Positions 33,572 through 46,574 of a DNA stretch of 64,000 bases are shown one piece after another. Position numbers and translations under genes: made by a program. The notes under the pieces were generated by a model. It was not told where the DNA came from. It made no database searches and saw only the letters and a list, made by a program, of their open reading frames with translations. This DNA is from Zygnema cylindricum (taxonomy: Eukaryota > Streptophyta > Zygnematophyceae > Zygnematales > Zygnemataceae): NCBI GenBank assembly GCA_037447655.1, contig JBBHKE010000450.1:1-64000 (forward strand), in the 5' to 3' direction. Position 1 is the first letter of the stretch, and each line of letters opens with the position of its first letter.

Positions 33572-34591
33572 GTAAGAGCGTATTCTCTTGCTGGTGGTTC
33601 CATATGACGTGGCAAATGCCATTTTCCATCCTAACATTCAAAAACAATTTATGGAAACTTATAATAGGTCATATATTGTAATCCTTTTACTTTACTGTCG
33701 ATTTTCTAACGGACGGTTATGTTTTTCAAAAATTTTATCATCGTTTTTATTCTATGTAGGGTTATTTCAAGGTAATTCATATGTTTTTTTTAGTGTTGCT
33801 TTGTTCTCTCCTCACCTTTCCGTTAACCATTTGATTTCGCTTCATTTATTAACGCTTATAATGTTGATAGTAGGGTGTTAGAAAATGTGAGAATATTTTA
33901 AAGAAATATATATTCGTTTATTACCTTTGTGTTAGATTTTATAATAATAGCTGGTTTTGTAATTTGTACACTTGTCACATTTGTTATTGTCAATGGATTC
34001 AAAAACATACAAATGTTTATTTTTACTTTTCGCTTCATGTCATTAAAAAGGGATTTTCAGCCAAATAATAATAATATAAAAAAATGTGGAACAAATTTTC
34101 TTCTCGCTTAATGTACGATGTAATAAAAAAACTTTGAAAAACTCTAAAAACCCATAAAAAAACCCTTGGACCTTTTAACGGATCGACAATTGAATCTAAA
34201 TCCTCTTTTTTTTTCACGTTGGGGCCAAAGTTTTTGATTTATTTCCGACATCATATTACTTTCGACTTTATATTTTTCCTGTCATACACGAGGATAGTGA
34301 AATGATTTCTATAAAAATAGAATTAGCCAAATGAATTGTATAAAATTGAATTAAAAGGAGATAATAGGAAGAAGATCAAGAGAAAATAGAAAGATATAGA
34401 AATTTTTAGGAGTTCAGGGCCTACATTCAGTTTCGGAGAGTGTACAATAGTGAAATTTTGGAGTCATAATTGTTTATTTTTTTCATAAACTACATGGTGT
34501 TACTCATTTTTTCACTCTAGATATGACTGTATTATGTTTTCTACCAAATGATTTTTTCTTGTACATGTTTGCGTCCGCTATGGAATGTTGA
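33572..34591. other. AT-rich intergenic
   Basis: No coding signal. Frames here are AT-biased and hydrophobic by composition. Confidence 0.5.
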
Positions 34592-34822
34592 TTTTTTTTG
34601 TCTTTTGTCATAGATGCGCGACGAGGCATTTTCGTTGTTGGATTATACACCAATGGAATGATGATAATTTTTTGTCTTTTGTCATGGATGCTAACCTACC
34701 AGTGACGAGGTATTTTCGTCGCTGGATTATTCACCAATAGAATGAAGGTATTTTATTTCTTTTGTCATAGATGCTGACCAACCGGCGACGAGGGATTTTC
34801 AACTCTGGATTATACACCAGTT
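34592..34822. repeat. Tandem repeat, three units of about 75 bp
   Basis: Units at about 34592-34666, 34667-34750 and 34751-34822 each read T-rich, TTTTGTCATxGATGC, GxGACGAGG, ATTTTC, TGGATTATxCACCA. They have diverged by substitutions and an inserted ACC-AACC(A/G)G segment. A weaker echo (GGCGACGTAAGTGTGTCGCCGCTG) follows at 34867. Confidence 0.7.
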
Positions 34823-35659
34823 ATGACTCATGTTACAGTTGACTAGACTAGCTTAATGGAACAACCGGCGACGTAAGTGTGTCGCCGCTGAACTGTACAT
34901 CTGCAATAAGGCAGTAACGCAGTCTAATCAAAAAGCACTAAAGACGTTGTGTCATCGCTGAATAATGCTTTGGCTATGAGGCAAAGTCATCGCTGAAAAT
35001 CCCATAGGCAATGAGAAACTGTCAACACTAATGAAATAAAATGAAAAAGTCCATGTCAGTGGTGCGACATCGGCCAGCGATGAGGCGGGCTCGTCGTGTA
35101 ATATCAATAACGTCAAAAACAACATGTTTGTGTATCAAAGCTAAAAACTAAGAATGTGTTCACCCATTACAACATCATGTTTCACATAGGTGAATGATAA
35201 ACACACAGTAACACATTGAACATGACGAGCGATAGCTCTTACATATACTCATATATTGCCAAAAGAAACTCATGTTTCATAAAATGGTTGTGTTATACAT
35301 TGTTTTGGCATACTTACTTCACAATGAAGTAAATAAAAAATTGCAAAAACTATGACAATGTAGTAAGAGACACACTATACGACGTATTACCCCTAGTATA
35401 TTGTATGATAACTCCTACCTCCTAAATCCTTACACTCTTTTCATTTTAATAACGTGTAAGATAAGCCAAAGCAATAAAAATTATAAAACTCGCCTCTCCT
35501 ACGCTCCAAAATCTACTAAAAAGCATATATGGGAAGTCTTAGGCATTAACAAGGGCTTATTTTCGTCCCTTCCATGAATTGTTCTTGGTAACCTCGTCTT
35601 CTTGAGTACATTGACCTCGTGAACAGGGATTTGTACCTTACTAAGGAGGTGGAACACCG
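34823..35659. other. Intergenic, nothing recognised
   Basis: Several GTCATCGCTGAA and ACGAGG(C/T) words echo the tandem repeat to about 35100. The remainder is AT-rich. Confidence 0.45.
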
Positions 35660-36019
35660 CAGTGTGATGTCCATGAAGATGTGCTTGTAAAAGTGTTAGC
35701 ATTTGGGTATGCGTTGCACATTGGGGATGGGGCTGGCTGTTGGAACTACAAGTGGGAAATTGGATTTTTCTCGGATGAAATGCGTATGAGGTGGACAAAA
35801 TCCTTGCTCCAAGAGCTTGTATTTCTGAAAAGTGGCATGCAAAATAAAATGTGTGATCAACAAAATGCAATGTTTATTTCGGCTCATATAATACATTTTT
35901 TTAAACACGAGGGTATTCACTTAAAGTTTTATGAGAGGAAAAAAAAAAAAAAAAAAGGGGGGAAAGATTTTGTTTTATTGTTTTTAAGTGGGAGTTCAAA
36001 GGAAAGCAGACTAGAAAAT
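35660..36019 (+). pseudogene. Copia RNase H remnant (element E)
   Basis: FGYALHIGDGAGCWNYKWE corresponds to the copia RNase H segment ending CCWSSK. WTKSLLQELVFLKSGMQNK and CDQQNAMFISAHIIHFFKHE follow, with the H-I-D motif damaged. The A-run at 35940-35955 disrupts the C-terminus. It is directly followed by a polypurine tract and an LTR start, so this is the 3' end of a truncated A/D-family element. Confidence 0.75.
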
Positions 36020-36027
36020 AAGGGGAG

Positions 36028-36990
36028 TGTTGAAATTGATGTATTTTCTAGGTCCCTATTAGGATAGAAAAGGAGCAGAGGCAGTCTGTCTCTAACTCTT
36101 TTCTCCAAGCCCTTATACTTGTTGTAGTCACTGAAGGCTGGATAGCAGCTATTGCCATGGGTGCCTAGGCCCTCTACAAGGAGCTATAGCCATGGCTAAT
36201 TAGGCCCTCTACAAAGACAAGGAATAGTATGTGTAGATTTACCAAAAGAGGATTGATGAACCCAGGATTTGTTTCTGGTACCTGCTGTCCGTCAAATCTC
36301 CGATAGCCGTTAGCTTTATCCCCACCGTCCGTCAAATCTGTGATAGCCGTTAGCTTTATCCTTTAGCCTAAGACCAATGCTGAGATACATAGGGTACGAT
36401 AGATATTTAAATGTTTACACATAGAGAATTTTGTTTAACTGATAAAACGGAATCATAAAGCATAGAACCCGCTGTACCTTATATACCGTACGAAACAAAT
36501 GTTACGGACATTTATTTCGACGGCCTGTATTAAAATTCGGTTTTGATCAACAGCCACGGTGCCAGCCGATATTCCGGAATGGCCGCTTTGGCATTTTTTG
36601 GACGTCGCCACTCCGGATGACAAATGGCAACATCTTACGGGTTTACGAAATCTCCGGAGCGCACGATAACAAGTTCGGATGTGACAAATGTCATTGTTAT
36701 GGCCATGCCGTACAAATGTCATACACGAAGTACTCCGGCACTTGTACATTTATGTACGGTACATTCTTGTAATTGATGACGTACTTCAGTAGTAGAGGGT
36801 TTAGAGAGGGGTTTAGGACTTAGAAAAATAGTAGGTAGCCGCCTCTCTCCCATAGTGCTTTTATATTTATAGGCCATCTTTGGCCAACCATAACTAACTG
36901 TTCAGAGGAGCAAATTCACTGATTATTTTTGCTGCAGACTCACGGGAGTCAAGGCTACACGTGGGTGTAGTAGGTCAGGGATTTTGCGTG
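36028..36990 (+). repeat. 3' LTR of truncated copia E
   Basis: TGTTGAAATTGATG follows AAAATAAGGGGAG, as in A and D. It aligns with A's LTR through GCCAGGGTGGCA and then diverges, so the last 60 bp are missing or replaced. A 46-bp block (CGTCCGTCAAATCT-GATAGCCGTTAGCTTTATC) is duplicated in tandem at about 36270-36362. Confidence 0.75.
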
Positions 36991-37542
36991 CCAGGGTGGC
37001 ACAATTTGTAAGGGAAATTCAAATGGAGGAATGTGTCCAAATACTCATATTCTAACTTTGCATTTTGTGGGGGAACTAAGCACAAAAAAAGTCTTCTTTC
37101 ACAGGGGTGAAGCTGTATTAGGTGTTTGACAAAAAGGGCGTCAGTCATTTGGGTTGGTATCAAGTTAGAGGGTTTGTATCAACTTAGAGTCGGCACTGTC
37201 TAGATAAGCTTCTTTGGGTCTGTTATTTCTGTGGGGGAATTGAGCCCATAGAATTTTGATGCACACACAATAACTCGTGTATTTATGTTTATGAACTTAT
37301 TTAGGTGTAATTTTATGTTCACTACTTTAATTTTTGTAGTGTATGTGTCTTTGTGCACTATTTTTTTAAGTTCTTCAATAGTTGAGCGCTAGACCAGGTT
37401 ACCCTTCTCCATACGGAAAAACTGTAGAAACATAAGTACAAATTAAAACATTCTATCTTTATTACGAGTTTTGTTTCTACATCCTTCCTTTCAAACCGAC
37501 TACCACGTCATGCCACATCGTCTTCATGCCACAGGATCAATA
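36991..37542. other. Intergenic, nothing recognised
   Basis: No supported gene. A further LTR-like phrase (TTCACAGGGGTGAAGCTG) lies near 37098. Confidence 0.45.
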
Positions 37543-37547
37543 AACCT

Positions 37548-38549
37548 TGCAAACTCTCAGACCTCCATTGGTCCTCAGAGTTGGCAACTTCCTAGAAGCC
37601 CCTAGGATAGCCCATACCCTTTTGAGTTTGCCCAATACTGACTGTCACCCTGATAGACAAAAGACTAAATTGATTTCACCTCTCTGAAGACAAGACTCTC
37701 TTAAGTCTACAGCAAAAAAAATCACTTAATTTGCTCCTTTGAGCTCTGAGTTATGGATTGTCAAAGTTGACCTTTTGTACAGATGCGATGTGAGAGATAG
37801 ATGTCTACCTAAGAACTGTCCAAGTCCTATTCCCCTCTCAGAACACCTTCCTATTAAAGTGCGAAACCAATCACATGTTTGTGCGGCACAAAAAGGTACT
37901 GGTGCCAGAGTACTTTCTGTACGGCCACTGTACGACATGGCCAGAAAGTGGACACAATTGTTCTAGTGCGCTCGAAAAATGTCGCGAGCCAATACGGTAG
38001 CGCCACGTGTTAGTCGAAAAGGCGGAAACCGAAAGCCGCCAAAAACGGCCATTCCGCGATGTCGGCTCGCACCATGGCCTTCCGATCTAATCGACTTCTA
38101 ATATAAGTCGTTGAAACAAATGTTCGCATCATTTTTTTTTGCGGTATTTATCGTACAATGGAAGACATGCTACAAAAAGTCATTTCTATCACATAAATGA
38201 ATTTCGCTACGTGTACATGTTTAAATAGTTATCTCACCCTATATATCTAACACTTGTCCTCGACTATAGGACAAAGATAACGGTTATGGGCTACATTGAC
38301 AGACAGTAGGTACTAGGATCAAATCTTGGTTCCGTCAACCTTTTTGGTAAGTCTGACTTGATCTGCTCCTTGTCTCTTTGGGAAGCCTAGGTAGCCATGG
38401 CTCTAACTCTCTCTCTTGTCTTCGGTGACTTTGACAAGTGTGGGAACTTGAGAGTGGAGTAAGAGGCAGGTTGCCATTGCTTGTATACTGTTTCATTTGA
38501 CACTAATTTAGACCTAGAAAATACCAAACAGAACCCATTAATTTTTGCA
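37548..38549 (-). repeat. 3' LTR of copia D
   Basis: On its own strand it starts TGCAAAAATTAATGGG (second base of the canonical TGTA changed) and ends GAGAGTTTGCA. The ATG near the end is followed by GAG GTC TGA here, so this copy's gag start is dead. The plus-strand block GGATCAAATCTTGG at 38327 belongs to the tRNA-like region. Confidence 0.88.
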
Positions 38550-40550
38550 CTCCCCTTATTTTCTGGTCACTTTTTAATTTTATACCACACTTCTCTGTAC
38601 AAAAAAATAATTTAGGAGAATGTACAGGTGTGGTCATATTATTTGCTACCATCTCAATATCTAGTCCGTACTCTAAACTTACTATTTTTTTCTCTAGTTT
38701 CTCTCTATCAAAACTCCGTCTAATATTCATTTGTTTCGTTTAGGAGTGGTGTTTAGGATTAGCAACAATGGCAATAGTTGGCTGATTATCACAAAAGATT
38801 TTCTGAGCACCACTTTTAAAATGACCAAGTTTCACTAAGCAAAGACTTGACCCACATCAATTATTTCACAGCCAAACAAAAAGCCATATACTCAGCCTCC
38901 ATGGTGAACTGAGCAATAACCGTTTGATGTTTGCTGCTCCAGCATGAAGCCCCATCTCCCACATACAACACATATCTAGAAGTACATCTCCTCATAGGAG
39001 CATCCCAATAACTAACATCACTCCAAGTGGTGATGTCACTATTGTCTCGACCCAAGTGCAACCATAGATCCATAGTTCCTATAAGATATCTAAAGACTCT
39101 TTTAGTTGCCTCCCAATCTTTTTGAGTGGGACGATTCAGACTTCTTCTCAACACTCTTTCGGGTACAGCAAAATCCAGCCGGTTACAATTAATAAATAGA
39201 TTAAGGTGCCAACTACTTGTCTTTAAGGAATAGTCTGCATGAACTTTTGCTCTTCAAGACCTAATTCATCATCCAAAATTATTACTCCCTCTTCCACACT
39301 CCCCTCACTACCCTTCCTTAGCTCTAAAGGATTTGAACAACTAATAGCCTTGTCCATCTAGAATTTTTCCAACATGTTCCCAATGGACTTTTTTTGAGTT
39401 AGTCTGATTATCCTTTTATCTCTGCCTTTCTCTACTTGAATTCCCAAAATAAATCTTGCCTCCCCCATATCCTTCATCTCACATCTACCTTTTAAATCCA
39501 TTTTCATTTTATTAATTTTATCTATGGACTTAGTCAATACATGAAATCATCAACATAAATAGCTACAAAAATGATTCCTTGTTCATCTTCAAATAGATAA
39601 ATTGAGTGATCTGAACTGATCCAAATGTATTCCAAACTTGTAAGAAACTTATTGGGCTTCTTTTTCCATTGTCGGGGCGCCTGTTTTAGTCCATATACAG
39701 ATTTGATCAATCGGCATACCTTGGTATCCTCCCCTTGCTCCAAAAATCCTTCGAGTTTTCACATAAAATTCTCCTCTTCCCATTCTCCATGCAGAAAGGT
39801 CGTCTTAATATCCATCTGGTGCACCTCCATGTCTTCTGCTGCCGCCAGACTAAGAAGAATACGGACAGAGGGAAACCTGATGATCGGGGCAAATGTTTTT
39901 TTGTAGTCGATTCCCTTTTTTTGGGTAAATCCTTTGGCCACAAACCGTGCCTTGTAGCGCTCAATGGTGTTATCCGGGTTCAGATTCAGTTTAAAATCCC
40001 ACTAACATCCGATTGTTTGTCGGTCAGATAGACAGTTCACTAACTCCGAAGTATTAGCCGCCATAATTGAGGCTATATCCTCATTAATGGTTGTTTTCCA
40101 TCGATTTCTCTCTGGACGGTTCATGGCCTCTCTATAGGTTTGAGGTTCATCTGGGTGAGACAGTTTGGTTACCTTGTTATTAACTTGATTTTCCTGTAAC
40201 GTTTTTCTGCTTCGCCTTCCTCCTTAAAAATCTGTCTCCGGAATAAATGGGTGTCGAGGATTCTTTTTAGTGATTTCTCCCCTTTCCCTTAGTTCTGGTT
40301 CAATTTCCACCACGTCTTCCGCCTCAAGCTGAGTTGTCACTTGAGGTTTCAAATGTGGTTCCTCCTCAGTTTGATTTGTACCTGTAGGATTATCATCTTT
40401 TTCGGAAACCTGGATAGTTGGCAAGCTCAAACTCATGAGAACTTTTTGACTCAAATCTGATTTTGAGTGACTTTGTATACTTAAAGGGATTTACAGATTT
40501 CCCTTCATCCATAACTACCATTGTTTAACTAGAATTATATCTTCCCTTCA
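38550..40550 (-). pseudogene. Copia D reverse transcriptase and RNase H remnant
   Basis: From right to left: HPDEPQTYREAMNRPERNRW near 40170-40100, then [54 protein letters not shown] and the intact catalytic box FVAIYVDDFMY (39540). A heavily frameshifted stretch follows, then RNase H: ITTWSDVSYWDAPMRRCTSR, IAQFTMEAEYMAF (39154-38861). The last piece, 38730-38560, ends at the polypurine tract. Frequent stops; not functional. Confidence 0.88.
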
Positions 40551-41593
40551 AAGATCATAAACTCTATATCCTTTTATATCCTCATCATATCCTAACTCGT
40601 AAATTAGTTTTCCTTTAGGATCTAACTTTTAGTTTGACCGATCAGTATCTAGACTGAACACTTCACTACCAAAGACCTTTAACTGTGATACATCTGGTTT
40701 TTAGCCGGTCCATCTCTCATAAGGTGTTTTTCCTTTGACTGCCGAAGAAAGAACTTTATTCTTGAGATAATTGGCGCAATTCATCGCCTCAACCCAAAAT
40801 CTTTTTCCTATCTTCTTATCTGACAACATGCTTCTGGCACTATAACTTAATGTCTTATTCAACCTCTTGGCTACACCATTTTGTTCATGGTTTTTTGGAA
40901 CTGTCTTTTGATGTTGTTCTCCATCTTTTCTGAAAAAATCCTCAAACTGGTTTGAGGTATACTCCCCCCCATTATCACTCCACTCCATGCCTTGTATTGC
41001 TTGAAATACACCGAGCTTCTAATGTATTTTTTTGAAAATATACTCTTAAATACCAAGACCAATCATCAGTGATAGTCATCATAAACCTTTTCCCTTCGGG
41101 CGATGGCCCTTTTGCGGGTCCCCAAATATTTGTGTGTACCAAATTTAGAACTTTTTCTCCTTTATAAGTGGTTGTTTTTGGGAAGGGTAACCTGTGTGCC
41201 TTACCTTGAGCACACCCACTACAGTCACTCAGATTCTCACTTTCTCCAAACTAAATCTTTTCCACTACTCCCATCTTTTTCATTTTTTTTAATTTATCTA
41301 AATGTACATGTCCAAGCCTCTTATGCCACACTATTATATCATGAACACCGACATAATAAAGTTTCTTATATTCATTACTTAAATTAAGCCTAAACATCCC
41401 TTGGCTACCCTTTTCAGAAGTGATATAAACTTCCTCATCAAAACTAGGAGTAAAGACTCCTTTCCTATTGCTAGTTTGAGATGAGATTTTTGTTTAACTC
41501 AGGAATAAATAATACATCAGATAATGCAACTATGGATGTTTTTCCTTCCACTAATACTTTCAGATCTACCGATCCAACCAAAGTAGTAGTGAC
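40551..41593 (-). pseudogene. Copia D integrase and protease remnant
   Basis: Near 41593-41471: VGSVDLKVLVEGKTSIVALS and DVLFIPELNKNLIS (protease-like core to pre-integrase). Then 40988-40701: SDNGGEYTSNQFEDFFRKDG, NGVAKRLNKTLSYSARSMLS, GKRFWVEAMNCANYLKNKV. Pre-integrase zinc ligands are visible in broken frames at about 41200-41340. The frame is cut at GTGAC by insertion of C and resumes at 47365. Confidence 0.85.
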
Positions 41594-42436
41594 TGTTGTT
41601 CTGAGACAACAACCGGAACCGAAGACGATGAGGATGCCGGTGTAGTCATCTCGGAACCAAACCAAGCAAGAAACTTTCACAAAAAACCGGTCTGAAAAAC
41701 AGCAACTTCAACAGTTGATAAAACCCAAACCAGAGACACAATAGCTCTGCAAATCTATTACAAAGTAGATAATATCAGGATGAACACATACACAAAATTT
41801 CAAGTAATTCTGCCAACAGATCTGTGAGATATCCACAGATGAAAATGCCAAAAACAGGCTGTACAGTTTCTGACTACAAAATGTTCATAACTTCAAAGTT
41901 ATCTAAGTCCTGCTAGTATACACTGAAGCCTATGCTGCTGAACGTACGGAGGCATAACAGCCGTACAATGAATACCTACGGCTCAAACCGAACAAGGTAC
42001 GTCACACAAAAAGATTCCTTTACTACTCAACTAACCACACAAAGACAAAAATCTACTTAACTAGATATTTACAAAGGAGTAGAATTCTATATGCCACGTC
42101 ATTTGTCGTGTATGTGGTTCACACGGACCAGCATTTGTCGGTGGTCTCCCTCAGCCGCGTACATATCACATTCGGCACCGTAGACAAATCTCCATGTGCC
42201 TATTTGTCCTCAAGTATATCTATGCACAAACAATCGGATATTCAGGAGTGTCTTCTTTCTTGTAGTGACTTGTGTCTCGGGAGTGTATACAAAGGTGTAC
42301 TCCCTACCGATCTAGTGGAACATCAATTCTAGTGTGTAATGAAACGAACTTACAACCAAACATATGCTAAGTCGTGAAACTCTCTCTCTCTCACACAATC
42401 GAGGCATAGAGAGGACTAAAGCTTTCCAAAACAACA
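41594..42436 (-). repeat. 3' LTR of copia C
   Basis: On its own strand TGTTGTTTTGGAAAGC to TCTCAGAACAACA, preceded by polypurine tract AAAGCTTTAGGGGAG. It carries a silent copy of the gag start that reads out into element D. Confidence 0.93.
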
Positions 42437-45400
42437 CTCCCCTAAAGCTTTAGACTCTGCTAGCCACTTAAGCCACATGCCTCTCTACAAAACTTTAATT
42501 TAGGTGCAGGCAAGGGTTTAGTCATCATGTCAGCAACCATCTCCTCATCTGGTAAATAACTGAGTTTCAAAACTCTTCCTATAACCTTCTCTCTCACAAA
42601 GTGTAGCTTGATATCAATGTGTTTGCTCTTAAAGTGATGGCTAGGGTTAGATGCAATAGCAATGGCAGCCTGATTGTCACACCACACTACTTGATGTCCA
42701 GATTGCATAAACAAAAGCTCTTGAAGGAGAGACTTTACCCAAAGTAACTTTTTGACGGCTGCGCTAGCCGCCATGTACTCAGCCTCCATAGTAGACTGAG
42801 CTATCACCTTCTAAAGTTTGCTGCTCCAGCAGCATGTCCCACTTCCAATCTTGAGAATGTATCCACTAGTAGAGCGTCGGCTTGGCATATCTCCTAGCTC
42901 GCATCGCTCCATGTCTGAATTTTTACTTCCTCTCCACCGAGAGAGAGTCGGAGGTTTCGAGTTCCTGCAAGATATCGAAGAACTCTCTTTGCTGCCTCCC
43001 AATCTGACTTCTTTGGATTTTGCAAAATTCGGCTTAAGGCTCCAACAGCTGCTGCAATATCCGGACGGGTACAGTTCATGAAGTAGATGAGGCTTCCGAC
43101 GATCTGCCTGTAAGGAATGGAGGACATAAAATCTGCCTCCCCTGACTCCAAAGAGTCATCAATCACAACCCCACCATGTGATTCTTTCCCTTCTATTTTC
43201 TGTCTGAACTCCATGGGAGTAACACTTCCTTTTGCCTCTGACATGCCGAACCTTTCAAGCATGTTTCCAATGGCTTCCTTCTGTGTCAAAAAAATTAGTC
43301 TTTGTTTTCTATCCCTTTCTACCTGAATTCCCAAAATATACTTAGCCTCCCCTAAATCTTTCATTTCGAACCGGGAATTTAGAGCTGATTTTATTTTGTT
43401 GATTTCATTAATGGATTTGCTTAGCAACAGCAAATCATCAACATAAACAGCAATATATATCACTCCATCTTCCCCTTCCATAACATAAACTGAATGATCT
43501 GAACTGATTCTAGTAAAGCCAAGATTTGTCAAAAATTCATCCAGTTTTAGGTTCCACTGTCGTGGAGCCTGCTTCAGACCATAAAGGGACTTCAACAATT
43601 TACAGACCAGATTTTCTTTCCCTTTTTCTACATATCCCTCTGGTTGCTTCATATATATAACTTCCTCCAAATCCCCATGCAAGAAAGCTATTTTCACATC
43701 CATTTGATGCAATTCCATATCCTCTATTGCTGCTAAAGATAAGAGAATCCTAACAGTAGGAAAACGAACTACAGGTGAGAACGTCTCTTCATAATCAATG
43801 CCCTCTTTCTGGCTATACCCCTTAGCAACAAGCCTAGCCTTTTATCTTTCAATGGTATTATCGGGATTCAGTTTTAACTTGAATACCCACTTACAACCAA
43901 TCGCTTTTTGATCCGGTGGAAGTTCCACAAACTCCCAAGTTTGAGCCTCCATAATTGACTTTATCTCGTCATTCGCCGCAGCAATCCACAGATCTTTTTC
44001 CGGAACGGAGAAAGCTTCTTGAATGGTAAGAGGCTCCCTTGTGATTGCAGAATAAGCATGATCCACTCGGTCACCTCTCAGCCGGCTGCTTTGTCTTCTT
44101 CCCTCCGGAAAATCTGAAGCGAGAATTGTTGGTTGCCGAGGCAGTCTTGGAGGAGGAGGAGGAGGAGGAGGTCCGGTAGTAGTTGTAATAGTAGGTGGAT
44201 CAGGCAGCCCCAAAACATGTGGTAGTTCAGATGGAGAGGAAGAAACCGTTGTTTGCTTGAAAGGAATCTGCTCAAGGATGACATATTCCTGCAATTTTTC
44301 TGCCTTCTCTGCCTCATTCATGCTAAAAACATCAACAGATTGACTTTCTTCTTTGATCTGAATATTCCTAGCAATCTGAATTGTATTTTTCTGAGGATTA
44401 TACACTCTATATCCTACGGACTCATCATCATAGCCCAAAAATATCCCAGGTACAGATTTCGGACTTAATTTCCAATTTGGAAGGTTATCCAACATAAAAC
44501 ACTTACTCCCAAATACTCTAAAGTGACTAACATTTGGCTTTCTTCCTGTCCACATTTCATAAGGTGTTTTATCCTTCACAAATCTGGTTTCTATTCTATT
44601 TCTAATGTAAGAAGCACACTGAAAAGCTTCCCCCCAAAATTTCGGATCTACACCTTTATCCATCATCATAGACATAGCACATTCAGTCAAAGTCCTATTG
44701 AGTCTTTCAGTCACACCATTCTAATCCGGAGTGTAAGGAACAGTTAACTCATGAGAAATTCCATTTTCTTTCAAGTATTCAGCAAAGGCATTTGATACAT
44801 ACTCTCCACCGTTGTCAGATCGCAAAGCAAGGATCGATTTCCCGTGAAGTTTCTCCGCCCAGATCCGGAAATGCTTGAAATGTGTGAAGACCTTGCTCTT
44901 CTCCTTCATAAAGTACACTCGGCTGAAACGTGAGTGGTCATCAGTGAAGGTAACAAGGTATTTCCTTCCACCAAGAGAAGGAACTTTGGCCGGTCCCCAT
45001 ACATCCGAGTGGATAAAGCCGAGAAGATCATTTGCTCGATAATCTGAAGTCTGTGGTAGGGGAAGCTTATGAAGCTTTCCTAGAGCACAACCATCACAAA
45101 CATGGGATTCCTTTTCACCAAGCTTGACACCATCTATCATATTAGTCTTCACCATCTTTTCAAGCCTCTCATTATGAACATGCCCAAGCCTTTTATGCCA
45201 CAAAACATTTTCAGATAGGACACTGGAGTACACAAAATCAACTTTATTAACCAGGTCCATCCGATACAACATGTTTGGGCCTCTAGTTCCCACTAAGGCT
45301 ACTCTCCCATCCTTGCTTATTATCTTTTTGCCTTTGCTCTGAAGAACATCAAAACCTTTACTCTCTGCAACTGAGGTAGAAAACATTTTTTTCTTAAATT

Positions 45401-46574
45401 TAGGCACATATAACACATTATGCAAAGTTCTTTTTACAACTTTGCCATCTATCTCACAATTCAGATCTATGCTACCGTTAGCATTAGCTTCCACCGTGGC
45501 ACCACAAGCATAAAAGATTTGACGAGTAGGGATAGGTGTCATATCCTTGAAATAGGATTTGTTCCAACACATATGGGAGGAACTTCCGGAGTCCATAATC
45601 CACCCGAGATCTTTCTCTCCCTCCATCATCTTTGCCATTGCAAAGAACTCGGTGTCGTCAGTTTTAGGAAAACTAACAACCTCTGATTTCTCCTTCTCCA
45701 TCTCCTTCACCGGTTCCTCTTCCTCCGCTGAAAAAGCTGCGGTTTTGCTCGGAGGTTTCGGTGTAAATGGAGCTCCTCTCACCTTCCATCCTTTGCGGTA
45801 AGAACCTGTTTCACACGCTTTTATATACAAAGGACAAAACTTGTACAAATGACCATTATTATAGCAATAGACACACCGTTCATATTGCTGAAAGGACTGA
45901 TTTCCTTGAAATCTATTATCTCTCTGAAACTGAGCATTGTAAGCTACAGCTGGCTTTCAAGAATTAAATGCCAACTGATTTGCTTCTTCTTCTAGCACAT
46001 ACTCTATAGCTGTAGCTAGATTCCACTGTGTCTTATCCAATTTTTTCAGTTCATCATAGGCACCTTTATACTCACTAGGAAGCCCCCTCACTAAAATCAT
46101 TGCTTTGTGATACTCAGGAAATGAACCACCTTAACATGCATTTTTTGCAACTAGAAGTCTGAATTTATTGCAACATTTTGCCATGCTTCCGCCTGTATAC
46201 TTATATTCCCAGATCTGCCCAGCAGTTATAATCTCATGTTGTGCATTAGCCCTAGAATATGTCTTTTTCAAAGCATCCCAAATCTCTGATGCTTTAGAAG
46301 CCTGAATGTATGTCATATGAAGCTCCTTAGATATCATTAACTTTATCAAATGAAGAGCCTGCTCATTCTTTTGATCATAGTTTACATCAGTTTCTACCAT
46401 AGATCCATTAACAACATCAAAAAGCTTCACTTGTACAAAATAAGACCTTACAAGATCTGCCCAATACAGATATTCTCTCCCATCAAAAACCGGAATTCGT
46501 GAAGGCGTGCCCGTGACCTGTTGTTCTGAGACAACAACCGGAACCGAAGACGATGAGGATGCCGGTGTAGTCAT
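42437..46574 (-). pseudogene. Copia C gag-pol, lightly disabled
   Basis: Gag starts at ATG 46574 inside the 5' LTR (MTTPASSSSSVPVVVSEQQ, then VTGTPSRIPVFDGREY), with a nucleocapsid knuckle CVYCYNNGHLYKFC near 45875-45835. Protease LGWIMDSGSSSHMCW keeps the DSG. Pre-integrase LWHKRLGHVHNERLEKM and CDGCALGKLHKLPLP. Integrase keeps HSDVWGP, RSDNGGEY. RT keeps [12 protein letters not shown]. RNase H keeps SDAS, STMEAEYMA, CDNQAAIAI, KHIDIKLHF. Breaks: stops near 46132, 45960, 44722 (PD-stop-NG), 43842 (ER-stop-K) and 42812 (KL-stop-KV), and a one-base frameshift near 42893. Confidence 0.93.

Noticed and set aside
35499-35870. A 123-codon minus-strand frame
   Set aside because: Lies opposite the recognisable copia RNase H remnant and has no domain of its own.
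41471-41680. A 69-codon minus-strand frame with a start and a plausible protease segment
   Set aside because: It is a chance fusion: C's 3' LTR supplies the start and D's interrupted pol supplies the rest.
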